From Amaricoccus sp047275745 (GTDB lineage Bacteria > Pseudomonadota > Alphaproteobacteria > Rhodobacterales > Rhodobacteraceae), in the NCBI RefSeq assembly GCF_047275745.1, contig NZ_JBKQWU010000001.1, positions 62,001-126,000 of the forward strand: a stretch of 64,000 bases of DNA, in the 5' to 3' direction. Numbering within the stretch: position 1 is the first letter of the stretch; each line of letters opens with the position of its first letter. This document shows, piece after piece, positions 16,622-25,648 of this stretch. The notes under the pieces are model-generated. The model saw only the letters and a program-made list of their open reading frames with translations. It was not told the DNA's origin and did no database searches. The translations under genes and the position numbers were made by a program.

Positions 16622-17635
16622 ATGAATACTCCCGGTACCATCCTGAACCCGGTCGAACGACTTCAGGTCGCGCTGGCCGACGACATGACGGCGGTGAACG
16701 CCCTGATCCGTGAGCGGATGGCGAGCGAGCATGCGCCGCGCATTCCCGAGGTCACCGCGCATCTCGTCGAGGCGGGCGGCAAGCGGTTGCGGCCGCTGCT
16801 CACGCTCGCCGCCGCGCGGCTCTGCGGCTACGAGGGTGTCGATCACGTGAAGCTCGCCGCGACGGTCGAGTTCATCCATACCGCGACGCTCCTGCATGAC
16901 GACGTCGTGGACGAGAGCGACCGCCGCCGCGGCCGGCCGACCGCCAATCTGCTCTGGGACAACAAGTCGAGCGTGCTGGTCGGCGATTATCTCTTCGCCC
17001 GCTCGTTCCAGCTCATGGTGGAGACCGGGTCGCTCCGCGCGCTCCACATCCTCTCCGACGCGGCGGCGGTGATCGCCGAGGGTGAGGTGTTGCAGCTTGC
17101 GAGCGCCGAGAGCCTGGCCACGACCGAGCCCGTCTATCTGCAGGTGATCCGCGGCAAGACCGCCGCGCTCTTCGCCGCCGCGAGCGAGGTCGGGCCGGTG
17201 ATCGCGGGCGCCGACGACGCCGTCGCCGCGGCGATGCGCGCCTATGGCGACGCGCTCGGCATCAGTTTCCAGATCGCCGACGATCTCCTCGATTACGGCG
17301 GGGCGAGCGCCGCGCTCGGCAAGAACACTGGCGACGACTTCCGCGAACGGAAGATGACGATGCCGGTCATCCGCGCGATCGCCGCCGCCGATGCCAACGC
17401 CGCCGCGGAGGAACGCGCCTTCTGGGTCCGGGTCATCGAGAAGGGCGACCAGCGCGAGGGCGACCTCGACACCGCGCTCGACCTCATGCGCCGCCACGGT
17501 ACGCTCGAGAGCACGCGGGCGACAGCCTACGATTACGCCGCCCGTGCCCGCGCGGCGCTCGAGGCGGTCCCGGCCGGGCGTTTGCGGGACATTCTGAACG
17601 ACCTCGCCGATTTCGTCGTGGCCCGCCTGTCATGA
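16622..17635 (+). CDS. ispB: Polyprenyl (octa/decaprenyl) diphosphate synthase
   Basis: A 337-residue trans-isoprenyl diphosphate synthase that makes the ubiquinone side chain from IPP and an allylic primer. The first aspartate-rich motif LLHDDVVDESDRRRGRPTAN and the second DDLLDY are intact, and the KRLRPLL IPP-binding segment precedes them. The ATG has GAGAGGA upstream; in-frame codons further upstream would run through the divergent DUF2007 gene. Chain length (C40 or C50) cannot be fixed by eye. The ispE gene of the same pathway lies nearby on the other strand. Confidence 0.93.
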   Translation: MNTPGTILNPVERLQVALADDMTAVNALIRERMASEHAPRIPEVTAHLVEAGGKRLRPLLTLAAARLCGYEGVDHVKLAATVEFIHTATLLHDDVVDESDRRRGRPTANLLWDNKSSVLVGDYLFARSFQLMVETGSLRALHILSDAAAVIAEGEVLQLASAESLATTEPVYLQVIRGKTAALFAAASEVGPVIAGADDAVAAAMRAYGDALGISFQIADDLLDYGGASAALGKNTGDDFRERKMTMPVIRAIAAADANAAAEERAFWVRVIEKGDQREGDLDTALDLMRRHGTLESTRATAYDYAARARAALEAVPAGRLRDILNDLADFVVARLS

Positions 17636-17680
17636 CGCGCCCGTCGTGACGCGCCTGTCGTGACGCGCATGTCCTGACAC
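17633..17680 (+). repeat. 14-bp tandem repeat after ispB
   Basis: Three and a half units of TGACGCGCCCGTCG with small variations (17633-17646, 17647-17660, 17661-17674, partial from 17675). The first unit includes the ispB stop codon. Confidence 0.75.
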
Positions 17681-17694
17681 GGATCTCCTGGACC

Positions 17695-17994
17695 ATGCTT
17701 CTGCTCGTCGGCACCTTCCGGCTACCGGCCCACCGGCTCGACGCGGCAAGGCCGGTCATGTCGCGGATGGTCGCGGCGAGCCGGGAGGAAGACGGCTGCG
17801 TGGACTACGTTTACGCCGAGGACCTTTTCGCGCCCGGCCTGATCCATGTGCGGGAACTCTGGTGCGACCGCGCCGCGCTCAACCGGCATTTCGCCTCCGA
17901 TCACCTGCGGGACTGGCGGGCGAGCTGGAGCGAACTCGGGATCGGCCACCGCGACCTGCGCCTCTATGAGGTCGGCGAGCCGGTCTCCACCTGA
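17695..17994 (+). CDS. ABM-domain monooxygenase-like protein
   Basis: A 99-residue protein of the antibiotic-biosynthesis-monooxygenase (ABM/YgiN) family with ferredoxin-like fold. It opens MLLLVGTFRLPAHRLD and contains the DYVYAEDLFAPGLIHVRELW strand pair and SDHLRDW typical of the family. Members act on quinones or as small dimeric monooxygenases. The exact substrate is not visible. It ends 31 bases inside the convergent ispE gene, across a 15-bp duplication. Confidence 0.8.
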   Translation: MLLLVGTFRLPAHRLDAARPVMSRMVAASREEDGCVDYVYAEDLFAPGLIHVRELWCDRAALNRHFASDHLRDWRASWSELGIGHRDLRLYEVGEPVST

Positions 17995-18848
17995 CCGGTC
18001 TCCACCTGAGAAGCCGCGACCCCGGTCGCGACAACCCACCAGCCCGGCTCCGCCCGCCGGAGCACAGCCGCCGCCGCCTCGGCTTCCGCCAACCGCTCGA
18101 ACAGCCCGAAGACGGTCGCACCCGACCCGGACATGCGCGCCAGCGCGCAACCCGGCCGAGAGGCGAGCGCCGAGACGACCCTGCCTATCACCGGCGCGAC
18201 CTCAGCCGCCGGCGCTTCGAGATCGTTCCGCCGCCCCAGCAGCCAGGCGAAAAGGTCGTCCGCCGTCGCGAACCCTTCCACATCCGGCAGCGGCGGATTG
18301 TCCCGCCGGGCAAGCCGCGCGAATACCGCGCCGGTCGGCACGGCCACGCCCGGATTGACCAGCACCATCGCGAAGCCGGGCAGCGATACGGGGCTGAGGA
18401 TCTCGCCGATCCCCGACATCCGCGTCGGCCTGCCCGCGAGGCAGACGGGAACATCGGCGCCGAGCGCCAGCACCTCCCGCGCCTCGGGCAGAGGCCGTGA
18501 GGTGAGGTGAGCCAGCGCGCGCAAGGTCGCCGCGGCATCCGCCGAGCCGCCACCGATACCGCTCGCGACCGGCAGGTTCTTGGTCAGCGTCAGCGCCACC
18601 CGCTCGCCGCCCGGCATGAGCGCCGCCGCGCGCGAGACCAGATTGTCCGGCCCGGCACCGAGCCCCGCGGCGAAGGGCCCCTCGACCGCGAGCGCGGGCC
18701 GCTCCGCCGGCGCGGCGCGGATCTCGTCCGCCACCTCGGCGAAGACGACCAGACTGTCGAGCAGGTGATAGCCATCCGCCCGGCGGCCGGTGACATGCAG
18801 GCACAGGTTCACCTTGGCGCGGGCGCGCTCGATCACCGCGGGAATCAT
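17964..18848 (-). CDS. ispE: 4-diphosphocytidyl-2-C-methyl-D-erythritol kinase
   Basis: A 294-residue GHMP kinase of the non-mevalonate isoprenoid pathway that phosphorylates CDP-methylerythritol. The N-terminal ARAKVNLCLHVTGRRADGYH segment, ATP loop LPVASGIGGGSADAAATL and C-terminal RMSGSGATVFGLF are all present. The ATG lies five bases after the stop of the TPR gene. The last residues contain QVETGQVETG, produced by a 15-bp tandem duplication that also spans the stop of the convergent ABM gene. Confidence 0.95.
   Translation of the reverse strand: MIPAVIERARAKVNLCLHVTGRRADGYHLLDSLVVFAEVADEIRAAPAERPALAVEGPFAAGLGAGPDNLVSRAAALMPGGERVALTLTKNLPVASGIGGGSADAAATLRALAHLTSRPLPEAREVLALGADVPVCLAGRPTRMSGIGEILSPVSLPGFAMVLVNPGVAVPTGAVFARLARRDNPPLPDVEGFATADDLFAWLLGRRNDLEAPAAEVAPVIGRVVSALASRPGCALARMSGSGATVFGLFERLAEAEAAAAVLRRAEPGWWVVATGVAASQVETGQVETGSPTS
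17981..18010. repeat. Exact 15-bp tandem duplication over two gene ends
   Basis: CCGGTCTCCACCTGA occurs twice in direct succession (17981-17995, 17996-18010). The first copy supplies the ABM gene stop codon; on the other strand the two copies encode the repeated QVETG of the IspE tail. Confidence 0.95.
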
Positions 18849-18853
18849 GAGGC

Positions 18854-20557
18854 TCACCCGTCCGACGCGGTCTTTTCCTCGGTCAGCACGCGGTCGAGGC
18901 CGATATCGAGCTTGCGGCGCACCCGGTCCATGTCGAGATCGTCGGCCGGTCCGAAGGAGAGCGCGCGGTGCCACTGGAAATCCGCCTCGCGCTTGCGGCC
19001 GACCATCCAGAGCACGTCGCCGAGATGGTCGTTGATCACCGGATCGTCCGGCGTCAGCTCGACTGCGCGCAGCATCGGCGCCACCGCCTCCTGGTAGCGG
19101 CCGAGGCGGTAGAAGGCCCAGCCGAGCGAGTCGGTGATATAGCCGTCATCCGGTTGGCCCTTGACGGCGCGCTCGATCATGCCGAGCGCCTCGTCATAGC
19201 CCCGCCCCTGCTCCAGCAGCGAATAACCGAGGTAGTTCAGGACCAGCGGCTGGTCGGGCGAGAGGCGCAGCGCCTCGCGGAAATCAGTCTCGGCATCGGC
19301 CCAGCGTCCGGCGCGCTCGTTGGCGACTCCGCGCGTGTAATGCAGCACCCAGTGGATCGCCTGCGGATCGCCGACCAGATCGATCGCCCGCGTATAGGCC
19401 TCGACCGCCTCGACGAACTGCTCGTTGGAGCGATAGGCGTCGCCGAGCGCGGACTGCGCCTCGACCTGATCGCCATGCGTGCTGGTCAGGGCCGAGAGCG
19501 TGGCGATGCCGCCCTCGACATCGCCGGAATCGCGCTGGGTGCTGGCCCGGCGGATCTCGGTCGTCACATACCAGGGCGACTCCTCCGGCACGTCGGAGAG
19601 AACCTCGGTCGCGAGCGCGTAGCGCTCGTCGTTCTCGAAAAGCTCGGCCGCGAGCAGATCCGCCTCGATCAGCGCCGGCCGGATATAGGCGGCGAGCCGG
19701 GCGTGCAGGAGCGAGACCCGCTCGGTCTCATCGGTATTGAGCGCCTCGGCGAGCGTCAGATAGGCCTCGGCCACGCCGTCGCGGGCCTCGGTCACGCGCT
19801 CGAAGGGCACCTCGTCGCCGGCGGCGATCCGGTCGCGCAGCCCGATCAGCGTCGCATCCGGCAGACCGCCGGCGAGCGCCTCGTCCAGAATCGCGAGCGC
19901 CTCCGGCTCCTCGCCGATCTGGGCGAGGACCTCGGCGTGGGCGATCAGCGCGGAGCGCGTCAGGTGCAACGGCCCGCGCTCGTCACCCGCGAGGATCGTC
20001 TCGGCGGAGACGAAATCTCCCGCCATCGCGAGCGCCAGCGCCTTGTGGTACTGCCCATAGGCCAGCAGCGCCTCATTGGCCCGCATCGCATCGAACCTTG
20101 CCCGGGCGGCCGGGAAATCCTCGCGCCCGACCTCGATCCAGCCGCCGACGAGCCCGGCCAGGAGCGGATTGAAGACCCGCGGCGCGGCCGAGGCGAGGAT
20201 CTGATCGGCCTTGCCGAAATCGCCGTCATGCACCGCCGTCGCGAGCCGCACGAGACCGGCGAGCTGATTGTCGGGCTGGATCGCGGCGAGCCTTTCGGCA
20301 AGCGGGCCCGCCACATCCATGTCGCCGATCGCCACGCGGGCGACGAGCGCGTTCTGCATCAGCGCGAAATTCTCCGGATCGGCCTCCAGAGTCCGGTCGT
20401 AGTACTCCGCGGCGACCCGGTAATCGTCACGAAAATCGGCCTGCATCGCGGCGAGATAGGCTCCGGACAGCGAGGCCGCCGCCGCCGGGGTCAGCGGCGA
20501 CGCTACGAGAAGGCCGGTCAGGATGCCCGCGGCCAGTTTCGCTGTGATCGTCGGCAA
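18854..20557 (-). CDS. Secreted tetratricopeptide-repeat protein
   Basis: A 567-residue protein with a signal peptide (hydrophobic stretch to about residue 28, ending AAAA-SLS), so it acts in the periplasm. At least eight TPR-like helical pairs follow, the clearest near the C-terminus (VLNYLGYSLLEQGRGYDEAL, SLGWAFYRLGRYQEAV, HLGDVLWMVGRKREAD). It resembles the TPR proteins commonly encoded just before ispE in Rhodobacterales. It likely scaffolds an envelope complex, but the partner is unknown. It follows the ETF-QO gene by 92 bases and precedes ispE by five. Confidence 0.85.
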   Translation of the reverse strand: MPTITAKLAAGILTGLLVASPLTPAAAASLSGAYLAAMQADFRDDYRVAAEYYDRTLEADPENFALMQNALVARVAIGDMDVAGPLAERLAAIQPDNQLAGLVRLATAVHDGDFGKADQILASAAPRVFNPLLAGLVGGWIEVGREDFPAARARFDAMRANEALLAYGQYHKALALAMAGDFVSAETILAGDERGPLHLTRSALIAHAEVLAQIGEEPEALAILDEALAGGLPDATLIGLRDRIAAGDEVPFERVTEARDGVAEAYLTLAEALNTDETERVSLLHARLAAYIRPALIEADLLAAELFENDERYALATEVLSDVPEESPWYVTTEIRRASTQRDSGDVEGGIATLSALTSTHGDQVEAQSALGDAYRSNEQFVEAVEAYTRAIDLVGDPQAIHWVLHYTRGVANERAGRWADAETDFREALRLSPDQPLVLNYLGYSLLEQGRGYDEALGMIERAVKGQPDDGYITDSLGWAFYRLGRYQEAVAPMLRAVELTPDDPVINDHLGDVLWMVGRKREADFQWHRALSFGPADDLDMDRVRRKLDIGLDRVLTEEKTASDG

Positions 20558-20649
20558 TGCTCGGCTCTCCCGGATCTATCGGGCGAAGACCCTATGCCGC
20601 TGGGCCGGGCCATGCAATCGCGGGCATGATCCTGCGCGGGCCTTCGCCA

Positions 20650-22308
20650 TCACATGTTGGGGTAGTTCGGCCCGTCACCGCCCTGAGGCGTCGTCCAGTT
20701 GATGTTCTGCGCCGGGTCCTTGATGTCGCAGGTCTTGCAGTGGACGCAGTTCTGGAAATTGATCTGGAACCGCGGGTTCGAGCCGTCGTCGTCGCGCAGC
20801 ACCTCGTAGACGCCCGCCGGGCAGTAGCGCTGCGCCGGCTCATCGTAACGCGGCAGGTTCAGTTCGATCGGAACCAGCGAGTCCTTGAGCTGGAGATGGC
20901 AGGGCTGCTCCTCGGCGTGGTTGGTGAAGGAGAAGGAGACATTGGTCAGCCGGTCGAAGCTCAGGACGCCATCGGGCTTCGGATAGTCGATCTTCTCGAA
21001 CCGCTCCGCCCGTCCCGTCGCCGCCGCGTCGGTCTTGCCGTGCTTCATCGTGCCGAAGAGCGAGAAATTGCCGAAGAGCGAGTTGCACCACATGTCGAAC
21101 CCGCCGAAGACCAGCGAGGCGGTGAGGCCGTGCTTCGACCACATCGGCTTCACGTTGCGGACCGGCTTCAGATCCTTCGCGATCGGCCCGTTCAGCACAT
21201 CGTCCGAATAGGCGGTGACCTCATCGCCCGCGCGTCCGGCCTTGATCGCCTCCGCCACCGCCTCGGCCGCCGCCTTGCCCGAGAGCATCGCGTTGTGGTT
21301 GCCCTTGATCCTCGGCACGTTCACCATGCCCGCCGAGCAGCCGAGCAGCGCCCCGCCCGGGAAGGTCAGCTTCGGCATCGATTGCCACCCCCCCTCGGTG
21401 ATCGCCCGCGCGCCATAGGCGACGCGCTTGCCGCCCTTCAGCACCTCCGCGATCAGCGGATGATGCTTGAACCGCTGGAATTCCATATAGGGGAAGAGGT
21501 GCGGGTTCTCGTAGTTCAGGTGCACCACGAAGCCGACGAAGACCTGGTTGTTCTCCAGGTGGTACATGAACGACCCGCCGCCGGCGTTCTTGCCGAGCGG
21601 CCAGCCCATGGTGTGGATCACCCGTCCCTCGTGGTGATTCTCGGGCTTGACCTCCCAGATCTCCTTCATGCCGAGGCCGAACTTCTGCGGCTCCCGACCG
21701 TCGGAGAGATTGTATTTCGCGATCAGCTCCTTCGCGAGCGAGCCGCGCACGCCCTCGCCGATCAGGACATACTTGCCGAGCAGTTCCATCCCCGGCTCGT
21801 AGCCCGGCCCCGCGGTTCCGTCGGGCTCGCGCCCGAATTCGCCCGCGACGACGCCGCGCACCTCGCCATTCTCGCCATAGACGAGCTGGCTCGCCGCCAT
21901 GCCCGGGAAGATCTCGACTCCGAGCGCCTCGGCCTGCTCCGCCATCCAGCGGCAGACATTGGCCATGGAGACGATGTAGTTGCCGTGGTTGTGCATGAAC
22001 TTCGGCATTGGCCAGCTCGGGATCTTGAACTTGCCGCCTTCGCCGAGGAAGTAGAAGAAATCCTCCTTGACCTCGGTCTTGATCGGGGCGCCCTGCTCGC
22101 GCCAGTCGGGGATGAGCGCATCGAGGCCCGACGGGTCGAGCACCGCGCCCGAGAGGATATGCGCCCCGACCTCGGAGCCTTTCTCCAGCACGACGACCTG
22201 AAGCTCCGGATCGATCTGCTTCAGCCTGATGGCGGCCGAGAGTCCCGCCGGCCCGGCGCCGACGATGACGACGTCATACTCCATCGACTCGCGTTCGATC
22301 TCGGACAT
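20650..22308 (-). CDS. Electron-transfer flavoprotein-ubiquinone oxidoreductase
   Basis: A 552-residue membrane-associated flavoprotein with a 4Fe-4S cluster that passes electrons from ETF (fatty-acid and amino-acid oxidation) to ubiquinone. The FAD loop VVIVGAGPAGLSAAIRLKQ near the start, GCSAGMVNVPRIKGNHNAM, and C-terminal cluster cysteines in YCPAGVYEV and NCVHCKTCDIKDP identify it. The ATG has AAAGGGGAG upstream, and 22 additional in-frame residues were excluded. The downstream TPR and ispE genes are on the same strand. Confidence 0.95.
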   Translation of the reverse strand: MSEIERESMEYDVVIVGAGPAGLSAAIRLKQIDPELQVVVLEKGSEVGAHILSGAVLDPSGLDALIPDWREQGAPIKTEVKEDFFYFLGEGGKFKIPSWPMPKFMHNHGNYIVSMANVCRWMAEQAEALGVEIFPGMAASQLVYGENGEVRGVVAGEFGREPDGTAGPGYEPGMELLGKYVLIGEGVRGSLAKELIAKYNLSDGREPQKFGLGMKEIWEVKPENHHEGRVIHTMGWPLGKNAGGGSFMYHLENNQVFVGFVVHLNYENPHLFPYMEFQRFKHHPLIAEVLKGGKRVAYGARAITEGGWQSMPKLTFPGGALLGCSAGMVNVPRIKGNHNAMLSGKAAAEAVAEAIKAGRAGDEVTAYSDDVLNGPIAKDLKPVRNVKPMWSKHGLTASLVFGGFDMWCNSLFGNFSLFGTMKHGKTDAAATGRAERFEKIDYPKPDGVLSFDRLTNVSFSFTNHAEEQPCHLQLKDSLVPIELNLPRYDEPAQRYCPAGVYEVLRDDDGSNPRFQINFQNCVHCKTCDIKDPAQNINWTTPQGGDGPNYPNM

Positions 22309-22453
22309 CGTCTTCTCTCCCCTTTGTGGCGCGTTGCTGTCACCGTGGGTAAACAGCCCACCCGCCCACGTCAATCAGACGCGTGTCAGCCCGCTTGCGG
22401 AGCCAGTTTCCGCCACATATGGTCATTCCCAGGCGGCTCGGAGAGCCGCGCTT

Positions 22454-22480
22454 CAGGCCGATGCCAAGGGCGTCGGCCTG
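22454..22480 (+). other. First hairpin of the greA leader
   Basis: A 12-bp stem (22454-22465 with 22469-22480, one G-T pair) with a three-base AAG loop, followed by ATTGCATATT. It is not at any gene end, so it is unlikely to be an ordinary terminator. Confidence 0.6.
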
Positions 22481-22503
22481 ATTGCATATTGGGAGGGGAA
22501 CCG

Positions 22504-22526
22504 CGCGCGCCCCGCGGGGGCGCGCG
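22504..22526 (+). other. Second hairpin of the greA leader
   Basis: A perfect 10-bp all-GC stem (22504-22513 with 22517-22526) with a three-base loop. It ends one base before the GAGAGGAGAA ribosome site of greA. Confidence 0.65.
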
Positions 22527-22540
22527 AGAGGAGAACGCGT

Positions 22541-23011
22541 ATGGAAAAGATTCCCTTGACCGCGAAGGGCTTCGCAAAGCTCGACGCCGAATTGAAGAAA
22601 CTGAAATCGCAGGACCGCCCGGCGATCATCGCCGCGATCGCCGAGGCCCGGGAACATGGCGACCTGAGCGAGAATGCCGAATATCATTCCGCGCGCGAGC
22701 GGCAGAGCTTCATCGAGGGCCGGATCAAGGAACTCGAAGGCATCATCTCGCGCGGCGACGTGATCGATGTGAGCCGGCTCTCCGGGCCGGTGAAATTCGG
22801 CGCGACCGTGGTGATCCTCGACGAGGAGACCGACCAGGAGAAGACCTACCAGATCGTCGGCGAGGCCGAGGCGGACATCGAATCGGGACTTCTGAACATG
22901 AAGTCGCCGCTCGCCCGCGCGCTGATCGGCAAGGAGGAAGGCGACAGCGTCGAAGTCCGCACCCCGGGCGGCCTCCGGTCCTACGAGATCCGGACGATCT
23001 CCTTCGCCTGA
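22541..23011 (+). CDS. greA: Transcription elongation factor GreA
   Basis: A 156-residue GreA. It rescues backtracked RNA polymerase by stimulating transcript cleavage. The N-terminal coiled coil carries the acidic tip DLSENAEYHSARERQSFIEG, and the C-terminal FKBP-like domain ends SPLARALIGKEEGDSVEV. The length is standard. The start ATG has a GAGAGGAG ribosome site. Two strong hairpins precede it, and a GC-rich hairpin follows it before the convergent permease gene. Confidence 0.97.
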   Translation: MEKIPLTAKGFAKLDAELKKLKSQDRPAIIAAIAEAREHGDLSENAEYHSARERQSFIEGRIKELEGIISRGDVIDVSRLSGPVKFGATVVILDEETDQEKTYQIVGEAEADIESGLLNMKSPLARALIGKEEGDSVEVRTPGGLRSYEIRTISFA

Positions 23012-23045
23012 TTTCCCCGCGACTTTCCGTTCCGTGACCGCGACC

Positions 23046-23074
23046 CGGCGCGGGGGCCAACGGCCCTCGCGCCG
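23046..23074. terminator. Hairpin between greA and convergent MFS gene
   Basis: A 13-bp stem (23046-23058 with 23062-23074, one G-T pair) closes a three-base loop between the converging gene ends. There is no T tract. Confidence 0.6.
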
Positions 23075-23076
23075 CG

Positions 23077-24252
23077 TCAGACCGCGAGCGGCTGACCTTT
23101 CCAGCGCCGCCCGAGAAGGACGCAGATCACCAGCCCCACGACCGACATGCCGAGGCCGATCCCGTACGTGAGCCCGCCGAACCGGGGATAGGCCCAGGCC
23201 GCCCCCGCCGTGGCGAGCGACAGGACCAGCCCCGCGGCCATCGCCGCCGCCGCGCCCTGCGCCGCGGCGCCGAAGCGTGCCGGGATCGCGCGGGTGATGA
23301 AGGCCATCGCCCCGAGATGGCCGATCGCGAAGGTGAAGGCGTGGAGCGCCATCAAGGGCCAGAGCGTCCAGCCCGTCGGATCGAACATCATGCCGCCCCA
23401 GCGCAGGATGCCGGCGAGACCCGAGAGCGCCAGCGCCCGCACCGGCCCGAGCCGGCCCGCGAGCGCGCCGCCGATCGTGATCATGAAGACGATCTCGGCC
23501 CCGACCCCCGCCGCCCAGAGTGCGCCGATCCGCGCCTCCGACAGGCCGAGGCTCGTCCAGTGGATCGTGCCATAGGCGTAGAAGACCGCGTGGCTCGCCT
23601 GCGTGAAGGAGAGCGCCGCGACGAAGACGCAGAAGACCGGATTGGTGACGAGCGCCCGGATCTCGTCCATCCGCGGCGGGATCTGCCCCCGCACCCGCCG
23701 GCCGCCGGGATGCCGCCTGACCAGCACCGCCGCGACGAGAAAGCAGGCGACCATCCACCAGAGCGCGACCTGCGTGTCGTAGATCGCGATGAGCGTGCCG
23801 ACGGCGAGGTTGGCGATCATGTAGCCCACGGAGCCGAGCCCCCGCGCCGGCGCGTAGCCGAAACCGTGGAACCGCGCGGCCGCGACCCCGAGCGCCTCGC
23901 CGATCGGGCCGATCGAGGCGAGGCAGGCGCCGGTCGCGAGCGTCGCGAGCAAGAGAACCGGGGCGTCGCTGATCCAGAGATGGCTGATCAGGATCAGCGC
24001 CCCGAAGAGGCAGCAGACCACGATCGTGTTCCGGCGCGAATCGAGCCGGTCCGCGAGGGCGGGGATGAGTAGCCCGGCGACGACGCGGATGCCGATCCCG
24101 AGCGAGGTGAAAAGCCCGATCTGCGCCGGAGACAGGCCCCAGTTGGCAAGCCAGAGCGGCCAGAACGGCATGTAGACGCCGCTGACCATGAAGAACGACG
24201 CATAGAAGGCCGTCGTGTGACGGCCGGCGGAGGAACGCAGGGGAGAGGACAC
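23077..24252 (-). CDS. MFS permease, MFS_1-like (PPP-type)
   Basis: An inner-membrane protein of about 391 residues with twelve hydrophobic segments. FYASFFMVSGVYMPFWPLWL at the N-terminus and LSPAQIGLFTSLGIGIRV resemble the 3-phenylpropionate-type MFS_1-like transporters. The start is uncertain. I chose the GTG giving VSSPLRSSAGRHTTAFY because it fits the family length, but no ribosome site is visible. A long in-frame extension upstream overlaps mobB and looks non-coding. The substrate is unknown. Confidence 0.75.
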   Translation of the reverse strand: MSSPLRSSAGRHTTAFYASFFMVSGVYMPFWPLWLANWGLSPAQIGLFTSLGIGIRVVAGLLIPALADRLDSRRNTIVVCCLFGALILISHLWISDAPVLLLATLATGACLASIGPIGEALGVAAARFHGFGYAPARGLGSVGYMIANLAVGTLIAIYDTQVALWWMVACFLVAAVLVRRHPGGRRVRGQIPPRMDEIRALVTNPVFCVFVAALSFTQASHAVFYAYGTIHWTSLGLSEARIGALWAAGVGAEIVFMITIGGALAGRLGPVRALALSGLAGILRWGGMMFDPTGWTLWPLMALHAFTFAIGHLGAMAFITRAIPARFGAAAQGAAAAMAAGLVLSLATAGAAWAYPRFGGLTYGIGLGMSVVGLVICVLLGRRWKGQPLAV

Positions 24253-24328
24253 AACAGGAACCGGATAAAGAGACGCGACCGCGTTCCAATTCCACTCCCG
24301 GAGCCGCCATGCAAGGGGACTCGCGCGG

Positions 24329-24850
24329 CTATGTCCCCGCCGATGCCCGCGCAGGCAGGCCGACCTGGCCGAGAATGAAGTCCGCGATGCCGGGAATGTC
24401 GTCGAGATCGAAGACCGGCCGGCCGATTCCGGCGAGCGGCGCATCCGAGGCGATCGCTTCGATGGTCTCGTCGCCCTGCGCGATCAGATCCTGCGACGTA
24501 TCGACGCGACGCGCCTCGATCTTCGGATGGCGGTCGCGCTTGTAGCCCTCGACCAGAACCAGATCGACCGGATCGAGCCGGGCCAGCAGACCGGAGAGCG
24601 GCGGCTCGCCCGCCCCCGGCTCCAGTTCGGTCATCAGCGCCCAGCGCTTCGCGGAGGCGACGAGCACCTGTCCGGCGCCCGCCGCGCGGTGGCGGTGACT
24701 GTCCTTGCCGGGCTGGTCGACGTCGAAGCCATGATGCGCGTGCTTGATCGTCGAGACGGTGAAGCCCCGGCCGGTCAGTTCCGCCACGAGCCGCTCGACC
24801 AGGGTGGTCTTGCCGGAGTTCTTCCAGCCGGTGACGCCATAGACCCTCAC
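24329..24850 (-). CDS. mobB: Molybdopterin-guanine dinucleotide biosynthesis protein B
   Basis: A 173-residue GTP-binding accessory protein for molybdenum cofactor maturation. The P-loop is GWKNSGKTTL, followed by TIKHAHHGFDVDQPGKDSHR, the family hallmark, and DLVLVEGYKR. It starts with GTG, overlapping the mobA stop by four bases (GTGA), so the two are coupled. It presumably assists MobA in making MGD for molybdoenzymes, none of which is in this window. Confidence 0.93.
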   Translation of the reverse strand: MRVYGVTGWKNSGKTTLVERLVAELTGRGFTVSTIKHAHHGFDVDQPGKDSHRHRAAGAGQVLVASAKRWALMTELEPGAGEPPLSGLLARLDPVDLVLVEGYKRDRHPKIEARRVDTSQDLIAQGDETIEAIASDAPLAGIGRPVFDLDDIPGIADFILGQVGLPARASAGT

Positions 24851-25524
24851 CGCCCCACCCCCGTCTCGGCCGCCGCGAGGTCGGCCGGCGTGTTGATGTT
24901 GTGAAAACAGGCCGCGCCGCGCCCTTCGAAGATCGCGCGCGTCGCTCCCCGCGCCTCGGCGAAGGCGCGGACCCGGCGCTCGCCCGCGGCCAGCGCCTCG
25001 GCGAGCGCGTCGCGCAGACTGACGGGCCAGAGGGCGAAGGTCGGATGCGGCGCGACCCCGCCCGCGTCGAACGTACAGGCGATCGCGAGATGCGCGCGGC
25101 TCGAATAGGCGGCGACCCGCAGCGCGGTCACGAGATCCTCGGGAAAGTCCGGTGTATCCCCCGCCGCCGTCACGATGGCCCTGAAGCCCCGCGCCGCCGC
25201 CCAGTCGAGCCCGGCGAGCACGCCCGCCAGCGGCCCCTGATGATCCGGCACCGGATCGGGCAGCACCGCGAGCCCAAAGGCCGCGAAACGCGCCGGATCG
25301 CCGTTCGCCGAGATCGCCAGCGCCGCGACCTGCGGCCGGAGGTGATCGAGCGTGTGCGAGATCAACGGCCGCCCGCCGAGATCGGCGAGCATCTTGTCGG
25401 ACCCGAACCGCGAGGACCGCCCACCGGCCAGAACCACCCCGCCGAGAGGCTCGCCGGCCGAGATCGGCTCATCGGATGCACGGGACGTGGGGACGGGTGG
25501 CGGGGGCGCGGATCTCGGGGACAC
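24847..25524 (-). CDS. mobA: Molybdenum cofactor guanylyltransferase MobA
   Basis: A protein of about 225 residues that attaches GMP to molybdopterin. The nucleotidyltransferase motif VVLAGGRSSRFGSDK is near residue 30, followed by GPLAGVLAGLDWA and VTAAGDTPDFPEDL. I chose a GTG start with GGAGAG just upstream because longer in-frame forms run into Arg-rich, non-conserved sequence; the true start may be some codons later. It is operonic with mobB. Confidence 0.9.
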   Translation of the reverse strand: MSPRSAPPPPVPTSRASDEPISAGEPLGGVVLAGGRSSRFGSDKMLADLGGRPLISHTLDHLRPQVAALAISANGDPARFAAFGLAVLPDPVPDHQGPLAGVLAGLDWAAARGFRAIVTAAGDTPDFPEDLVTALRVAAYSSRAHLAIACTFDAGGVAPHPTFALWPVSLRDALAEALAAGERRVRAFAEARGATRAIFEGRGAACFHNINTPADLAAAETGVGR

Positions 25525-25648
25525 GGGCTCTCCAATTCCGGAAACGGATTGAACCCCGCCGAGCCCTCGGGATAGACGCGGGCGGCGGCGGTCGTGAAGC
25601 GTCCCCGTTTCGCGCGGCGCGCAACGCTCAGCAAGGAGAATCTTCGCC

